A stretch of 64,000 bases of DNA from Cupriavidus consociatus (GTDB lineage Bacteria; Pseudomonadota; Gammaproteobacteria; Burkholderiales; Burkholderiaceae): the NCBI RefSeq assembly GCF_017814975.1, contig NZ_JAGIQA010000005.1, forward strand, positions 1 through 64,000, read 5' to 3'. The notes under the pieces were generated by a model. That model searched no databases. It had not been told where the DNA came from and saw nothing but the letters and a program-made list of their open reading frames with translations. Below are positions 51,727 to 62,357 of this stretch, piece by piece. The position numbers and the translations under genes are program-made. The stretch's first letter is position 1, and the number at the start of each line of letters is the position of its first letter.

Positions 51727-52206
51727 ATGAAAGGTGACAAGAAGGTCATCCAGCATCTGAACGCCCAGCTCAAGAACGAGCTGACCGCGATCAACCAGTA
51801 TTTCCTCCACGCTCGCATGTACCGTCACTGGGGCCTGAAAAAGCTCGGTGACGTCGAGTACAAGGAATCGATCGGCGAAATGAAGCACGCCGACCGCCTG
51901 ATCGACCGCATCCTGATGCTGGACGGCCTGCCCAACCTGCAGGACCTGCACAAGCTGCTGCTGGGCGAAGACACGCCAGAAATGCTCAAGTGCGACCTGA
52001 AGCTGGAGCAGACCGCGCACCAGACCGTCAAGGAAGGCATCGCCTACTGCGAATCGGTCGGCGACTACGTCAGCCGCGAAATCCTGGTCGATATCCTCAC
52101 CGACACCGAGGAACATATCGAATACCTGGAAACGCAGCTGGACCTGATCGACAAGGTCGGCCTGCAGAACTACCTGCAGTCGCAGATGGAGCCGGGCGAG
52201 CAGTAA
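51727..52206 (+). CDS. bfr: Bacterioferritin
   Basis: A 159-residue 24-mer haem-ferritin subunit. Ferroxidase residues E18, E51 and H54 and the haem ligand M52 occur at the standard positions, followed by the second metal-site segment in [14 protein letters not shown]. It oxidises Fe(II) and stores iron in the cytoplasm. CAGGAGCC precedes the ATG. It follows bfd by 127 bp. Confidence 0.96.
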   Translation: MKGDKKVIQHLNAQLKNELTAINQYFLHARMYRHWGLKKLGDVEYKESIGEMKHADRLIDRILMLDGLPNLQDLHKLLLGEDTPEMLKCDLKLEQTAHQTVKEGIAYCESVGDYVSREILVDILTDTEEHIEYLETQLDLIDKVGLQNYLQSQMEPGEQ

Positions 52207-52403
52207 GCCGTCCGTCCCAGGCCCGGCCGCCGCTGCGGTATGCTGCAAAGGCGGCCAGCCTTACCGCGCGCGGCGCCACCCGGCGCTGCCATGTTGTTCG
52301 GCTGTAGGCAGTAACCTTTCTCATTCCAATTCCTTTCTTCATCCAGGCGTGCCTGGCCCGGTAGTGGCTCCTGCCCGGCCGGCGCGCTGCGACGGAGCCA
52401 GCC

Positions 52404-53450
52404 ATGACCACCGGTCCCATCCGCCTGACACAGTACAGCCACGGCGCTGGCTGCGGCTGCAAGATTTCCCCCAAAGTGCTCGATGTGATCCTCGCCGGCA
52501 GCGGGGCGCAGCACCTCGATCCGCGGCTGTGGGTGGGCAATGCCTCGCGCGACGATGCTGCGGTCTATGCGATCGATGGCACGGACAGCGGAAGAGGCGT
52601 GGTGTCGACAACGGACTTCTTCATGCCCATCGTCGACGACCCGTTCGACTTCGGGCGCATCGCCGCCACCAATGCGATCAGCGATATCTATGCAATGGGC
52701 GGCGACCCGCTGATGGCCATCGCCATCCTCGGCTGGCCGGTCAACGTCCTGCCGCCCGAGGTTGCGCGCGAGGTGGTTGCAGGCGGGCGGCGCGCCTGCG
52801 ACGACGCCGGCATCCCGCTTGCCGGCGGACATTCGATCGATGCGCCGGAGCCCATCTTCGGGCTCGCCGTTACCGGCATCGTCGAGCGCGCCCACATGAA
52901 GCGCAATGACACCGCCACGCCCGGCTGCCGGCTGTACCTGACCAAGCCGCTGGGTATCGGCGTGCTGACGACGGCCGAGAAGAAGGGCATGCTGCGGACC
53001 GACAACCGCGACCTCGCGCGCGACTGGATGTGCGTGCTGAACCGTCCCGGCAGCGCCTTCGGGCGACTGCCTGGCGTGCGCGCGATGACCGACGTGACCG
53101 GCTTCGGGCTGCTCGGCCACCTGGTCGAGATGGCCGACGGCAGTGGACTGACCGCGCGCCTGGATTACGCGGCGGTGCCGGTGCTCGACGACGTGGTCGA
53201 CTACATTGGCCAGGGCTGCGTGCCGGGCGGCACGCAGCGCAATTTCGACAGCTACGGCCACCGCATCACGCCGCTGACGGAGGTGCAGCGCGCGGTGCTG
53301 TGCGATCCGCAGACCAGCGGCGGGCTGCTGGTGGCGGTCGAGCTGGCCGGCGAGGCGGAGTTTGCGGCCGAATGCCAGCGCCTTGGCTTGTCGCTGACGC
53401 CCATCGGAGAAATGGTGGCACGCGCGGCGCTGGCCGTCGAAGTCGCCTGA
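52404..53450 (+). CDS. selD: Selenide, water dikinase
   Basis: A 348-residue enzyme that makes selenophosphate from selenide and ATP. The catalytic C17 and K20 lie in HGAGCGCK at the same positions as in E. coli; C17 is an ordinary cysteine, not selenocysteine. The glycine-rich ATP region and [11 protein letters not shown] are present. mnmH starts 11 bp downstream, so the product is used at least for 2-selenouridine in tRNA. The upstream 200 bp show no tRNA-Sec. Confidence 0.95.
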   Translation: MTTGPIRLTQYSHGAGCGCKISPKVLDVILAGSGAQHLDPRLWVGNASRDDAAVYAIDGTDSGRGVVSTTDFFMPIVDDPFDFGRIAATNAISDIYAMGGDPLMAIAILGWPVNVLPPEVAREVVAGGRRACDDAGIPLAGGHSIDAPEPIFGLAVTGIVERAHMKRNDTATPGCRLYLTKPLGIGVLTTAEKKGMLRTDNRDLARDWMCVLNRPGSAFGRLPGVRAMTDVTGFGLLGHLVEMADGSGLTARLDYAAVPVLDDVVDYIGQGCVPGGTQRNFDSYGHRITPLTEVQRAVLCDPQTSGGLLVAVELAGEAEFAAECQRLGLSLTPIGEMVARAALAVEVA

Positions 53451-53461
53451 GGCTGGCTGAG

Positions 53462-54565
53462 ATGCGTGCTGATACCGCGGACTTCCGCAGCCTGTTTCTC
53501 AGTGGCGTGCCGATGCTGGATGTGCGCGCGCCGCTGGAGTTCGCGCGCGGCGCCTTTCCGGGCGCGGTCAACCTGCCGCTGATGGATGACGCCGAGCGCC
53601 ACGCCGTCGGCCTGTGCTACGCCCAGAAAGGTCAGCAGGCCGCGATCGAGCTTGGGCACCAGCTGGTGTCGGGCGAGCACAAGGCGTCCCGCGTCGCCGC
53701 GTGGTCGGACTTTGCCCGTGCGCATCCGGATGGCTACCTGTATTGCTTCCGCGGCGGGCTGCGCTCGCAGCTGGTGCAGCAATGGCTGCACGACGCCGGC
53801 ATCGACTATCCGCGCGTAACGGGCGGCTACAAGGCGATGCGCGCCTTCCTGATCGCCACCCTCGACGCCGCGGCCGCCGGGCAGCAGTGGCTGGTGCTGG
53901 GTGGCATGACGGGCAGCGGCAAGACCGACGTGCTGGCCGACGTGCCGGCTGCGCTCGACCTGGAGGGCCATGCGCGGCACCGCGGCTCGGCCTTTGGCAG
54001 GCGTGCGCAGGCGCAACCGCCACAGGTTGATTTCGAGAACGCACTGACGATCGATGTGCTGCGCCGTATCGAGGCCCGCTTCCGCGCGCTGGTGGTGGAA
54101 GACGAGGGCCGCTTTATCGGCAGCCGCGATGTGCCGCAAGCGCTGACGCAACGCATGCAGGCGAGCCCGCTGGTGTGGCTCGAAGCGTCTTTCGAGGAAC
54201 GCGTGGAGCGCGTGCTGCGCGATTACGTGCAGGGGCTGGCGGCGGAATTCGTCTCCGGGCATGGCGACGGCATGGGTTTCGACGCTTATTCCGCCCGGCT
54301 GCGCGACGCCATGGCGGCGATCGCACCGCGGCTCGGGGGAGAGCGCTACGGCAAGCTGTCGGCGTTGCTGGAGCAGGCGCTGGCGCGGCAGGCCGAGTCA
54401 GGCGACGTGGCGCTGCACCGCGGCTGGATCGAGATCCTGCTGCGCGACTACTACGATCCCATGTATGCCTACCAGCGCGCGCAGCGCGATGCGCGCATCG
54501 TGTTCCGCGGCGACCGCGCCGCGGTCACCGACTGGCTGCTCGCGCACTCGGCGCCGCAGGACTGA
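53462..54565 (+). CDS. mnmH: tRNA 2-selenouridine synthase
   Basis: A 367-residue protein that replaces sulphur with selenium at the wobble uridine of some tRNAs. Rhodanese domain in residues 1-125 with catalytic C95 in [12 protein letters not shown]; then a P-loop domain with GMTGSGKT (148-155). It is directly downstream of selD. The frame is open upstream within selD, but the ATG at 53462 is the family start. Confidence 0.94.
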   Translation: MRADTADFRSLFLSGVPMLDVRAPLEFARGAFPGAVNLPLMDDAERHAVGLCYAQKGQQAAIELGHQLVSGEHKASRVAAWSDFARAHPDGYLYCFRGGLRSQLVQQWLHDAGIDYPRVTGGYKAMRAFLIATLDAAAAGQQWLVLGGMTGSGKTDVLADVPAALDLEGHARHRGSAFGRRAQAQPPQVDFENALTIDVLRRIEARFRALVVEDEGRFIGSRDVPQALTQRMQASPLVWLEASFEERVERVLRDYVQGLAAEFVSGHGDGMGFDAYSARLRDAMAAIAPRLGGERYGKLSALLEQALARQAESGDVALHRGWIEILLRDYYDPMYAYQRAQRDARIVFRGDRAAVTDWLLAHSAPQD

Positions 54566-54586
54566 GCGGCAACCCCGTTCGAGTGT

Positions 54587-55351
54587 TCAGTGCCCGCCGC
54601 ACACCGGGCACTCCGGAGTGCGGGCCAGCCGCATCGTGGTCCATTCCATCGACAGCGCGTTGACCATCAGCAGCCGTCCCGCCAGGCTCTCGCCCACGCC
54701 AGCCAGCAGCTTGAGTGCCTCGGCCGCCTGCACCGTGCCGACCATGCCGACCAGCGGCGCGAACACGCCCATGGTGGCGCAGGCGACTTCCGGCGCGGGC
54801 TCTGCAGGCGGGAACAGGCAGGCGTAGCAGGGCGCTTCGGGCTGGCGCCGGTCGAACACGCTGATCTGGCCGTCGAAGCGCAGCGCGGCCCCCGACACCA
54901 GCGGCACCTTGTGGTGGACGCAGGCGCGGTTGACTGCCTGGCGCGTGGCAAAGTTGTCGCAGCAGTCCAGCACCACGCTGGCCGAGGCGACCAGCTGTTC
55001 CAGCTCGGCATCGCCCACGCGCGCCGGCACCGTGACGATTTCCAGCCCCGGGTTGATGCGCAGCATGCCTTCGCGCGCCGAGTCGACCTTGGGCCGGCCC
55101 ACATTGGCGGTGGTGTGGATGATCTGGCGCTGCAGGTTGGTCAGATCGACCTCGTCGTTGTCGACGATGGTGATGAGGCCCACGCCGGCCGAGGCCAGGA
55201 AGGGCAGCGCGGCGGCGCCCAGCCCGCCGGCACCGATCACCAGCGCATGCCCGGACAGCAGGCGCCGCTGTCCTTCGATGCCAAGCTCGTCCAGCAGGAT
55301 GTGCCGGGAGTAGCGCAGCAGTTGTTCGTCGTTGAGGCCGTCGTCGCTCAT
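54587..55351 (-). CDS. moeB: MoeB/ThiF family adenylyltransferase
   Basis: A 254-residue E1-like adenylyltransferase. ATP-binding motif VIGAGGLGAAALPFLASAG (residues about 34-52), DNDEVDLTNLQRQIIH, and a zinc site made of CYAC and CPVC. It activates the C-terminus of a sulphur carrier such as MoaD or ThiS. The nearest carrier gene is not in the window, so molybdopterin or thiamine synthesis cannot be decided. It ends 21 bp from mnmH, convergently. Confidence 0.88.
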   Translation of the reverse strand: MSDDGLNDEQLLRYSRHILLDELGIEGQRRLLSGHALVIGAGGLGAAALPFLASAGVGLITIVDNDEVDLTNLQRQIIHTTANVGRPKVDSAREGMLRINPGLEIVTVPARVGDAELEQLVASASVVLDCCDNFATRQAVNRACVHHKVPLVSGAALRFDGQISVFDRRQPEAPCYACLFPPAEPAPEVACATMGVFAPLVGMVGTVQAAEALKLLAGVGESLAGRLLMVNALSMEWTTMRLARTPECPVCGGH

Positions 55352-55372
55352 GATGGAATCCCGAACAGGGCA

Positions 55373-55400
55373 GCCCCTCTCCCGCAAGCGGGAGAGGGGC
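55373..55400. repeat. REP-like hairpin, head only
   Basis: Perfect palindrome GCCCCTCTCCCGC-AA-GCGGGAGAGGGGC between ctpA and moeB on the same strand; it lies 22 bp before the moeB ATG, an unusual place for this family. Confidence 0.88.
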
Positions 55401-55424
55401 ACACCGGCGGTGTAGATCAGCGCC

Positions 55425-57014
55425 TCAGGGCGCCTTGCCGGTCGGCGTCCCCAGCGGCTCGCCGATCGGCGCGCTTGCCGGCGGCTGCTTGCCCGGAGCC
55501 GGGGCGGCAGGCTTGGCGGCCGGCTTGGCGCCGCCCTTCGGCTTCGCCGCCTTGCCGTTGTCAGCCGGCGGGTTGGTTTCCAGCTTCGACTTGGAGCGCT
55601 TGACCGGCTGGCCGTTGAGCTGGGCGATCGCCTGCTGCAGCATGAAGTCGTCGGCGGAGCCGAATTCCACCGGCTTCTTGCGGCGGTCCTTCTCGCGCTC
55701 TTCCGGCGTCTTCTTCGCGTTCTCTTCCTCCAGGCGGCGCAGTTCCTCGACGCGGCGCTGCTCGCGCTCGGTCATCTCCGGCTCTTCCGATTCCTGCTTG
55801 TTGTGCAGGTGGCGCTCGGTGTCGATCTCGCGCGTGATCAGCGCGTCGTCCGGATCGCCTTCGGGGTTCTGGTCGACCGGGATATCCGGGCGGATGCCCT
55901 TGGCCTGGATCGACTTGCCGCTCGGCGTGTAGTAGTACGCGATGGTCAGCTTGATGCCGGTGTCGTTGGTCAGCGGCCGCACGGTCTGCACCGAGCCCTT
56001 GCCGAAGGTGGTCTTGCCCATGATCTGGGCGCGGTGGTGGTCCTGCAGCGCGCCCGCGACGATCTCGGATGCCGAGGCCGAGTAGGCGTTGGTCAGCACC
56101 ACCATCGGGATCTTCTTGTACAGCGCGGGCAGGCTCTTGAGCGGATCGTCGTCCAGCGACGACAGGCGGTAGTTGTTGTACGACGCCTTGTAGGTACGCT
56201 TGGCATCGGGCACCTGGCCATTGGTCGAGACCACGGTGGCGTCTTCCGGCAGGAAGGCCGCAGCCACGCCGACCGCGCCTTGCAGCACGCCGCCGCCGTT
56301 GTTGCGCAGGTCCAGCACCAGGCCCTTCATGTTGGGGTTCTTCTGCGCGAGTTCGGCCAGCTTGCGCGACAGGTCGGCGACGGTGCGCTCCTGGAAGCTG
56401 GTCAGGCGCACCCAGCCGATATTGTGGTCAAGCATCTTGGCCTTGACCGACTGCACGCGGATCTCGGCGCGCGTGATCGAGACCGGGAAGGTGCGTTCCT
56501 CGCTCTTGCGGTAGATGGTCAGCGTGACCTTGGTGCCCGGCTCGCCGCGCATGCGCTTGACCGCCTGCTCCAGCGGCAGGCCGCGCACCGGCTTGTCGTC
56601 GATGCGGGTGATCAGGTCGCCCGGCTGGATGCCGGCGCGGAACGCGGGCGTATCCTCGATCGGGTTAATCACCTTGACCAGGCCTTCTTCCTGCGAGATC
56701 TCGATGCCCAGGCCGGCAAAGCGGCCGCGGGTGCCTTCCTGCAGTTCCTTGAAGTCCTTCTCGTCCAGGTAGGACGAATGCGGGTCGAGGCTGGCGACCA
56801 TGCCCTTGATGGCTTCGGTCAGCAGCTTCTTGTCATCGACCGGCTCGACGTATTCGCGCTTGATCTGCCCGAAGATATCGGCCATCAGCCGCAGCTGGTC
56901 CAGCGGCAAGGGGCCCGATGAGTTCTGTGCGGTCGCCGAGATCTGCAGCGTGGCGAGCACGCCGGCGACGAGGCCGACAGAAACTAGACTGATGTTCTTG
57001 AGCGTCTTGCGCAT
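55425..57014 (-). CDS. C-terminal processing peptidase, S41 family (CtpA/Prc type)
   Basis: A 529-residue periplasmic serine protease. Signal/anchor at residues 1-30, then the PDZ domain (GIEISQEEGLVKVINPIEDTPAFRAGIQPGDLI), and the S41 core with the catalytic serine in YSASASEIVAGALQD and lysine in GKTTFGKGSVQ. A basic, Ala/Pro-rich tail follows (KPKGGAKPAAKPAAPAPG). It cleaves C-terminal segments of exported proteins. It is followed by moeB in the same direction; gpmA lies upstream on the same strand, so the three may be partly cotranscribed. Confidence 0.93.
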   Translation of the reverse strand: MRKTLKNISLVSVGLVAGVLATLQISATAQNSSGPLPLDQLRLMADIFGQIKREYVEPVDDKKLLTEAIKGMVASLDPHSSYLDEKDFKELQEGTRGRFAGLGIEISQEEGLVKVINPIEDTPAFRAGIQPGDLITRIDDKPVRGLPLEQAVKRMRGEPGTKVTLTIYRKSEERTFPVSITRAEIRVQSVKAKMLDHNIGWVRLTSFQERTVADLSRKLAELAQKNPNMKGLVLDLRNNGGGVLQGAVGVAAAFLPEDATVVSTNGQVPDAKRTYKASYNNYRLSSLDDDPLKSLPALYKKIPMVVLTNAYSASASEIVAGALQDHHRAQIMGKTTFGKGSVQTVRPLTNDTGIKLTIAYYYTPSGKSIQAKGIRPDIPVDQNPEGDPDDALITREIDTERHLHNKQESEEPEMTEREQRRVEELRRLEEENAKKTPEEREKDRRKKPVEFGSADDFMLQQAIAQLNGQPVKRSKSKLETNPPADNGKAAKPKGGAKPAAKPAAPAPGKQPPASAPIGEPLGTPTGKAP

Positions 57015-57215
57015 GAGGGCTGCCTGAACGTGTACGGATTGTACGTATGGGGATTATGCCGGCTGCGGGCGCCCGGCGTCGGGAAGACCGGAACTGCGGG
57101 GCGCTTGTGTCCGACAGTATAAGGGCGAGTGGATAAATGGACCTGCCACGTCCCGGTTCAGGGTGGGCGGCCGCACACCGGCGCGCAGGCGCCGGCGCGG
57201 CTGCCCAGGCGGGGC

Positions 57216-57962
57216 TCAGCGCGCCTTGCCCTGGTTGGCCACGGCCGCCAGCGAAGCGGCGATGGCGTCCTGGTCGCCCAGGTAGTAGTGGCGGATCGGG
57301 CGCAGGTCGGCGTCCAGCTCGTACACGAGCGGGGTGCCATTGGGGATGTTGAGTCCAACGATATCGTCATCCGAAATCTGGTCCAGGTACTTCACCAGCG
57401 CGCGGATGCTGTTGCCGTGCGCGGCAATGACCACACGCTTGCCGGATTTGATGTCGGGAGCGATCGATTCGTTCCACAGCGGCATCACGCGGGCGACCGT
57501 GTCCTTCAGGCATTCGGTCAGCGGGATCTCGTTGCGCGGCACATTGGCGTAGCGGGGATCGTCGAACGAAGCACGCGGATCGGTCGGCTCCAGTGCCGGG
57601 GGCGGCGTGTCATAGCTGCGGCGCCACACCAGCACCTGCTCGTCGCCGAACTTGGCCGCGGTCTCGGCCTTGTTCAGCCCCGCCAGCGCGCCATAGTGGC
57701 GTTCGTTCAGGCGCCATTCGTTGCGCACCGGGATCCACATCAGGTCCATTTCGTCCTGCACGTGCCATAGTGTGCGGATGGCGCGCTTGAGGACCGAGGT
57801 GTAGGCGATGTCGAAGCCGAAGCCGGCTTCCTTGAGCAGCTTGCCGGACTGGCGTGCCTGGGCGGCGCCGGTTTCGGTGAGGTCGACGTCGACCCAGCCG
57901 GTGAAGCGGTTTTCAAGGTTCCAGGTGGATTCGCCGTGGCGGATAAGGACGAGCTTGTACAT
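57216..57962 (-). CDS. gpmA: 2,3-bisphosphoglycerate-dependent phosphoglycerate mutase
   Basis: A 248-residue glycolytic enzyme interconverting 3- and 2-phosphoglycerate. The phosphorylated histidine is H9 in [11 protein letters not shown], with [11 protein letters not shown] and the second histidine in [17 protein letters not shown]. Standard length. The ATG at 57962 gives the conserved [10 protein letters not shown] start. Confidence 0.96.
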   Translation of the reverse strand: MYKLVLIRHGESTWNLENRFTGWVDVDLTETGAAQARQSGKLLKEAGFGFDIAYTSVLKRAIRTLWHVQDEMDLMWIPVRNEWRLNERHYGALAGLNKAETAAKFGDEQVLVWRRSYDTPPPALEPTDPRASFDDPRYANVPRNEIPLTECLKDTVARVMPLWNESIAPDIKSGKRVVIAAHGNSIRALVKYLDQISDDDIVGLNIPNGTPLVYELDADLRPIRHYYLGDQDAIAASLAAVANQGKAR

Positions 57963-58143
57963 GCTGCTGCTTCCAGAGAGTAGGTAACCTGCGTGCGTCC
58001 GCGCCGCCACCTGGTCCGAAGTGCTTCATGGGCGCCCCATGTCTCGGACAGGCGACAATGGCGGGTGGCCCGCTGCGGCAGGGGCCCGGACGCCAAACCG
58101 CATATTTTATAATGCCGCCGACCCAACCTACCGGAAAGCCAAC

Positions 58144-58557
58144 GTGAATTTCTTTGCCGACTACAACAACCTCGCCCTGATCGCCCTGGCCGTGGTCTCC
58201 GGCGGCCTGCTGGCCTGGCCTGCGATCTCGCGCAGCACCGGCGCCAAGTCCGTCAATACGGCCGCCGCCACGCAGCTGATCAACAAGCGTGGCGCCGTCG
58301 TGGTCGACATCCGCGAGCCCGCCGAGTACGCCAAGGGTCACCTGCCCCAGGCCAAGAGTGCCCCGCTGGGCGACCTGGCCTCGCGCGCCGCGGGTCTTGC
58401 AAAGGATAAGGCGGCCCCCATCATCGTGGTATGCCAGAACGGCCAGCGCGCGGGCAAGGCTCAGGCAGCGCTGAAGGAAGCCGGTTACAGTGAGATCTAT
58501 GCGCTCGAGGGCGGTATCGCCGCCTGGCAGCAGGCGGGTCTGCCGCTGGTCAAGTAA
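58144..58557 (+). CDS. Membrane-anchored rhodanese-like protein
   Basis: A 137-residue protein: an N-terminal hydrophobic span (NLALIALAVVSGGLLAWPAI, residues 8-27), then a single rhodanese domain with the active-site loop VVCQNGQRAGKA (cysteine about residue 99). It may bind or transfer persulphide sulphur near the membrane. The GTG start at 58144 has GGAAAG upstream, and TATAAT lies at 58108-58113. It is followed by grxC in a conserved beta-proteobacterial order. Confidence 0.88.
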   Translation: MNFFADYNNLALIALAVVSGGLLAWPAISRSTGAKSVNTAAATQLINKRGAVVVDIREPAEYAKGHLPQAKSAPLGDLASRAAGLAKDKAAPIIVVCQNGQRAGKAQAALKEAGYSEIYALEGGIAAWQQAGLPLVK

Positions 58558-58716
58558 GCTGCCGATGGCGCGGCTTTTGCGTTCATTGCAGAAACCCGGC
58601 TGAGGCCCCTGGTCGATCTCGTTGGTTGTCGGCGCTGGGCCGTATTTCCGCCGTATCCGTCACAAGGCGTCCGCCCGCCGGGTCGTGCGCTGAACTCGTA
58701 TTGAAGGAGAACCCAC

Positions 58717-58974
58717 ATGGCACGCGTCGTCATGTACAGCACCGTGGTGTGCCCGTTTTGCAATATGGCTGAACGCCTGCTCAAGTCCCGCGGGGTCGAG
58801 ACGATCGAGAAGATCCTGATCGACCGCGAACCGGGCAAGCGCGAAGAAATGATGTCGCGTACCGGGCGCCGTACCGTGCCGCAGATCTACATCGACGAGA
58901 CCCATGTGGGCGGCTTCGACGACCTCTCGGCGCTGGACCGCAAGGGCGGCCTGATGCCGCTGCTGGCAGCCTGA
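58717..58974 (+). CDS. grxC: Glutaredoxin 3
   Basis: An 85-residue dithiol glutaredoxin. Active site C12-P-F-C15 in STVVCPFCNMA; glutathione-binding TVPQIYIDETHVGGFDDLSAL. It reduces disulphides and glutathionylated proteins using glutathione, whose synthesis genes are also in the window. AAGGAGAA precedes the ATG. Confidence 0.95.
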   Translation: MARVVMYSTVVCPFCNMAERLLKSRGVETIEKILIDREPGKREEMMSRTGRRTVPQIYIDETHVGGFDDLSALDRKGGLMPLLAA

Positions 58975-59154
58975 TCGCGCTGGCGGTCAGAACTCTCTCA
59001 TTCCTGGCCGTCCCAGCGCCGGCGCGGGTGAAATCGCCACCCGCGTCATGTACCATATGCGCTTTCCACTTTTCCAACCGGGCACCGGCCAGTCCTTGCG
59101 CCTCGCAGGCGCTGCCGCCGCCGCGCCCAACGCCCATCCTCCCGGAAGCCTTTC

Positions 59155-59673
59155 ATGAGCGACCAGCAAAACACCCAGCAGGACGATCAACCCTTCTTCA
59201 ACATCCAGCGCGTCTACCTGAAGGACATGTCGCTGGAGCAGCCCAATTCGCCCGGCATCTTCCTGGAATCGGAAGCCCCGTCGGTGGAAGTGCAGGTCAA
59301 CGTTGGCGCTTCGCAGCTGCAGGAAGGCATCTTCGAGGTGGTCGTGACCGGCACCGTGACGACCAAGGTGCAGGACAAGGTGGCATTCCTGGTGGAAGCG
59401 CACCAGGCCGGCATTTTCGATATCCGCAACGTGCCGGTGGAGCAGCTGGACCCGCTGCTGGGCATCGCCTGCCCGACCATCCTCTACCCGTACCTGCGCG
59501 GCAATATCGCGGACGTGATCACCCGTGCCGGCTTCCAGGCCATCCACCTGTCGGAAATCAATTTCCAGGCGCTGTACGAGCAACGCCTGCAGGCGGCCAT
59601 GCAGGAAGCCCAGGCGGCCGAAGGCGGCAACAGCGGCATCGTGATGCCCGACGGCAGCCAGGCCCGCCACTGA
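59155..59673 (+). CDS. secB: Protein-export chaperone SecB
   Basis: A 172-residue tetrameric export chaperone. Conserved [16 protein letters not shown] near residues 19-34, and [24 protein letters not shown] and LFPYLRG-like [19 protein letters not shown]. It holds preproteins unfolded for SecA. It lies between grxC and gpsA, the standard order. Confidence 0.96.
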   Translation: MSDQQNTQQDDQPFFNIQRVYLKDMSLEQPNSPGIFLESEAPSVEVQVNVGASQLQEGIFEVVVTGTVTTKVQDKVAFLVEAHQAGIFDIRNVPVEQLDPLLGIACPTILYPYLRGNIADVITRAGFQAIHLSEINFQALYEQRLQAAMQEAQAAEGGNSGIVMPDGSQARH

Positions 59674-59701
59674 GCGAGCGACCTGCCGCGCCATGCTACG
59701 G

Positions 59702-59724
59702 AACGGGGCTGCGGCCCCGTTTTG
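59702..59724 (+). terminator. Terminator after secB
   Basis: Eight-bp stem AACGGGGC/GCCCCGTT with a TGCG loop continuing into TTTT, 28 bp after the secB stop. Confidence 0.75.
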
Positions 59725-59770
59725 CTTGTGCGCATGTTGTAGCGCCTGATTTCTCTCCGATCGAGCTGCC

Positions 59771-60787
59771 ATGAAACTGACCTTTCTCGGTGCCGGTGCC
59801 TGGGGCACCGCCCTCGCCAGCCATGCCGCGGCCACCAATGACGTGGTGCTGTGGGGGCGCGATGCCGCGCAACTGGCGGCCATCGCCGCGACGCGTGAAA
59901 ACGCTGCCTACCTGCCTGGCGTGAAGCTGTCCGGGCGGCTGGCGGTGCAAGCCGATTTCGAGCAAGCGGTGGCCCATGCCGCGGACAATCCGGACGGCAT
60001 TGTGGTGGTCGCCACGCCGGTCTCCGGACTGCGTGAAATGACGCGCCGGCTGGCCACGCGCAGCGCCCGGCCTGTGTCGATGCTGTGGCTGTGCAAGGGT
60101 TTCGAGGCCGGCACGCACCTGCTGCCGCACCAGATGGTGCGCGCCGAACTCGATGCCGCCGGCCGCACGGAAGGCTTTGACTACGGCGTGCTGACCGGCC
60201 CCAGCTTCGCGCGCGAAGTCGCGCAAGGCCTGCCGTGCGCGCTGACGGTGGCGGGCAGCGTGCCGTCGCTGGCGGAGCGGGCCCAGCAGGCCTTCCATCA
60301 CCACGCCATGCGCATCTACGGCAGCGACGACCTGACCGGCGTCGAGGTCGGCGGCGCCGTCAAGAATGTGCTGGCGATCGCCACCGGGGCCAGCGACGGG
60401 CTCGGCCTCGGCCTGAATGCGCGGGCCGCGCTGGTGACGCGGGGGCTGGCCGAGATGACGCGGCTGGGACTGGCGCTGGGCGGGCGGATCGAGACCTTCA
60501 TGGGGCTGGCCGGCGTCGGCGACCTGATCCTGACCGCGACCGGCGACCTGTCGCGCAACCGCAAGGTCGGGCAGCAACTGGCCGCCGGGCAGAGCCTGGA
60601 GCAGATCCTGGCCGGCCTGGGCCACGTGGCCGAAGGCGTGCGCTGCGCGCAGGCCGTGGCCGAGCTGGCCGCCGCGCATGGCGTCGAGATGCCGATCGCG
60701 CGCGCGGTGTGCGCCGTGCTGTTCGACGGCCTGGGTGCCGCCGATGCGGTCGCGCAATTGCTCCAGCGCGATGCGCGCGATGAATGA
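59771..60787 (+). CDS. gpsA: NAD(P)-dependent glycerol-3-phosphate dehydrogenase
   Basis: A 338-residue enzyme that makes sn-glycerol 3-phosphate for phospholipid synthesis. N-terminal Rossmann motif [14 protein letters not shown] (residues 7-20), [10 protein letters not shown] and the catalytic lysine in [15 protein letters not shown]. Full length. Confidence 0.96.
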   Translation: MKLTFLGAGAWGTALASHAAATNDVVLWGRDAAQLAAIAATRENAAYLPGVKLSGRLAVQADFEQAVAHAADNPDGIVVVATPVSGLREMTRRLATRSARPVSMLWLCKGFEAGTHLLPHQMVRAELDAAGRTEGFDYGVLTGPSFAREVAQGLPCALTVAGSVPSLAERAQQAFHHHAMRIYGSDDLTGVEVGGAVKNVLAIATGASDGLGLGLNARAALVTRGLAEMTRLGLALGGRIETFMGLAGVGDLILTATGDLSRNRKVGQQLAAGQSLEQILAGLGHVAEGVRCAQAVAELAAAHGVEMPIARAVCAVLFDGLGAADAVAQLLQRDARDE

Positions 60788-60832
60788 CGCCGCGCGCGCT
60801 CCAATCCTCCTGAAGACATTTAAATTTTCCGC

Positions 60833-61810
60833 ATGCCTACCCGCCGACACGCGTTGATCGCGCTTGCCGCCGCCTGCGCTGCCGGCGCCTCCGCCAGCGT
60901 GCTGGCGCAACCGTGGCCCGCGCACCCCATCCGCATGGTGGTGCCGTTCCCGCCGGGCTCGTCGCCTGACCTGATCGCCCGCATCGTCACCGAGAAGCTG
61001 GCCGTCGCGCTGGGCCAGCCCGTCGTGATCGAAAACCGGCCCGGCGCCGGCGGCAATATCGGCACCGGCATGGTGGCGCGTGCCGCCCCGGACGGCTATA
61101 CGCTGCTGTTCACCATCAACGGGCCGCTGGTCACCGCGCCAACGCTGTCGCGCAACCTCAACTACGACCCGTTCCGCCAGCTCGCCCCGGTGACGCTGGT
61201 GGCCACCTCGCCCAATGTGCTGGTGGTCGACGCGCGGCTGCCGGTGCATAGCCTGCGCGAGTTCGTCGCGCTGGCCAGGTCGAAACCGGGCGCGCTGAAC
61301 TATGGCTCGCCCGGCAATGGCAGCGCGTCGCACCTGGCGATGGAGCAGCTCAAGGCCATGGCTGGGATCGACCTGCAGCACGTGCCGTATCCGGGCTTCC
61401 CGCAGATCGCCACGGCAATGGTGGGAGGGCAGGTGCAGGCGGGCTTCATGGTGCCGGCCATTGCGATGCCGCAGGTCAACGCGGGCAAGCTGCGCGTGCT
61501 GGCGGTGACGACGACCGGCCGCACCGCGGTGCTGCCCTCGGTGCCGACGGTGGCGGAATCGGGTTATCCGGGCTTCGAGGCGATCTCGTGGCAGGCCGTG
61601 CTGGCGCCAGCCGGTACGCCGCAACCGGTGATCGATCGTCTATATCGTGAACTGGTGGCGATCATCGGCAGCGCCGACGTGCGCGACAAGATGCGGGCGC
61701 AGTATTTCATTCCGGCAGGAACTGCGCCAGCGTCGCTGCGCCAGACCATGGTCAGCGAGAAGGCGCGTTGGGACAAGGTCATCCGCGCTGCGGGCGTGCA
61801 GCCGGAGTAG
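60833..61810 (+). CDS. Bug family substrate-binding protein (tripartite tricarboxylate type)
   Basis: A 325-residue exported binding protein: signal peptide to about residue 24 (ASVLAQPWPAHPI), then MVVPFPPGSSPDLIARIV, the ligand loop RPGAGGNIGTG and FTINGPLVTAPTLSRNLNYDP. The Bug family is greatly expanded in Burkholderiales and binds carboxylic acids, nicotinate or amino acids. No TctA/TctB membrane genes are adjacent, so it is an orphan. Confidence 0.92.
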   Translation: MPTRRHALIALAAACAAGASASVLAQPWPAHPIRMVVPFPPGSSPDLIARIVTEKLAVALGQPVVIENRPGAGGNIGTGMVARAAPDGYTLLFTINGPLVTAPTLSRNLNYDPFRQLAPVTLVATSPNVLVVDARLPVHSLREFVALARSKPGALNYGSPGNGSASHLAMEQLKAMAGIDLQHVPYPGFPQIATAMVGGQVQAGFMVPAIAMPQVNAGKLRVLAVTTTGRTAVLPSVPTVAESGYPGFEAISWQAVLAPAGTPQPVIDRLYRELVAIIGSADVRDKMRAQYFIPAGTAPASLRQTMVSEKARWDKVIRAAGVQPE

Positions 61811-61824
61811 GCAGGGCAGGGCGC

Positions 61825-62295
61825 TTAGCTGCCGCCCGCGAAGCCGTTCTGCCGCCACGCCTCGAACACCACCACCGCCACCGTATTCGACAGGTTCAGG
61901 CTTCGGTTGTCCGGCCGCATCGGCAGCCGGATGCGTTGCGCCGGCGGGAACCACTCGCGCCGCTCCGGCGACAGCCCGCGCGTTTCCGAGCCAAACACAA
62001 ACCAGTCCCCCGGCCGGAATGCCACCTGTCCGAACGGCATCGAGCCGCGCGTGGTCAGCGCGAACATGCGCTCGGGATCGGGTTGCTCGCTGGCCATCAG
62101 CGCGTCCCAGTTCTCATGCACGCGCATGGTCGCGTACTCGTGGTAGTCCAGCCCGGCGCGGCGCATGCGCGCGTCGTCCAGCGGGAATCCCAGCGGTTTG
62201 ACCAGGTGAAGCTGCGCGCCGGTGTTGGCGCACAGGCGGATCACATTGCCGGTATTGGGCGGGATTTCAGGTTCGACCAGGACGACGTTAAACAT
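61825..62295 (-). CDS. trmL: tRNA (cytidine/uridine-2'-O-)-methyltransferase TrmL
   Basis: A 156-residue SPOUT methyltransferase that modifies the wobble base of some tRNA-Leu. VLVEPEIPPNTGNVIRLCANTG at the N-terminus and the knotted SAM site (FGSETRGLSPE ... NRSLNLSNTVAVVVFEAW) are conserved. The ATG at 62295 is the family start. It is convergent with the Bug gene and follows comF on the same strand. Confidence 0.95.
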   Translation of the reverse strand: MFNVVLVEPEIPPNTGNVIRLCANTGAQLHLVKPLGFPLDDARMRRAGLDYHEYATMRVHENWDALMASEQPDPERMFALTTRGSMPFGQVAFRPGDWFVFGSETRGLSPERREWFPPAQRIRLPMRPDNRSLNLSNTVAVVVFEAWRQNGFAGGS

Positions 62296-62357
62296 GATGC
62301 GCAGCTTCTTGAGAACGGTGCGCAGCTTAACGCGCGCACCGGGCGCTGTCATCCGGG

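Noticed and set aside
52207..52403. Possible tRNA-Sec gene upstream of selD
   Set aside because: No long acceptor stem, no UCA anticodon loop and no long variable arm could be found.
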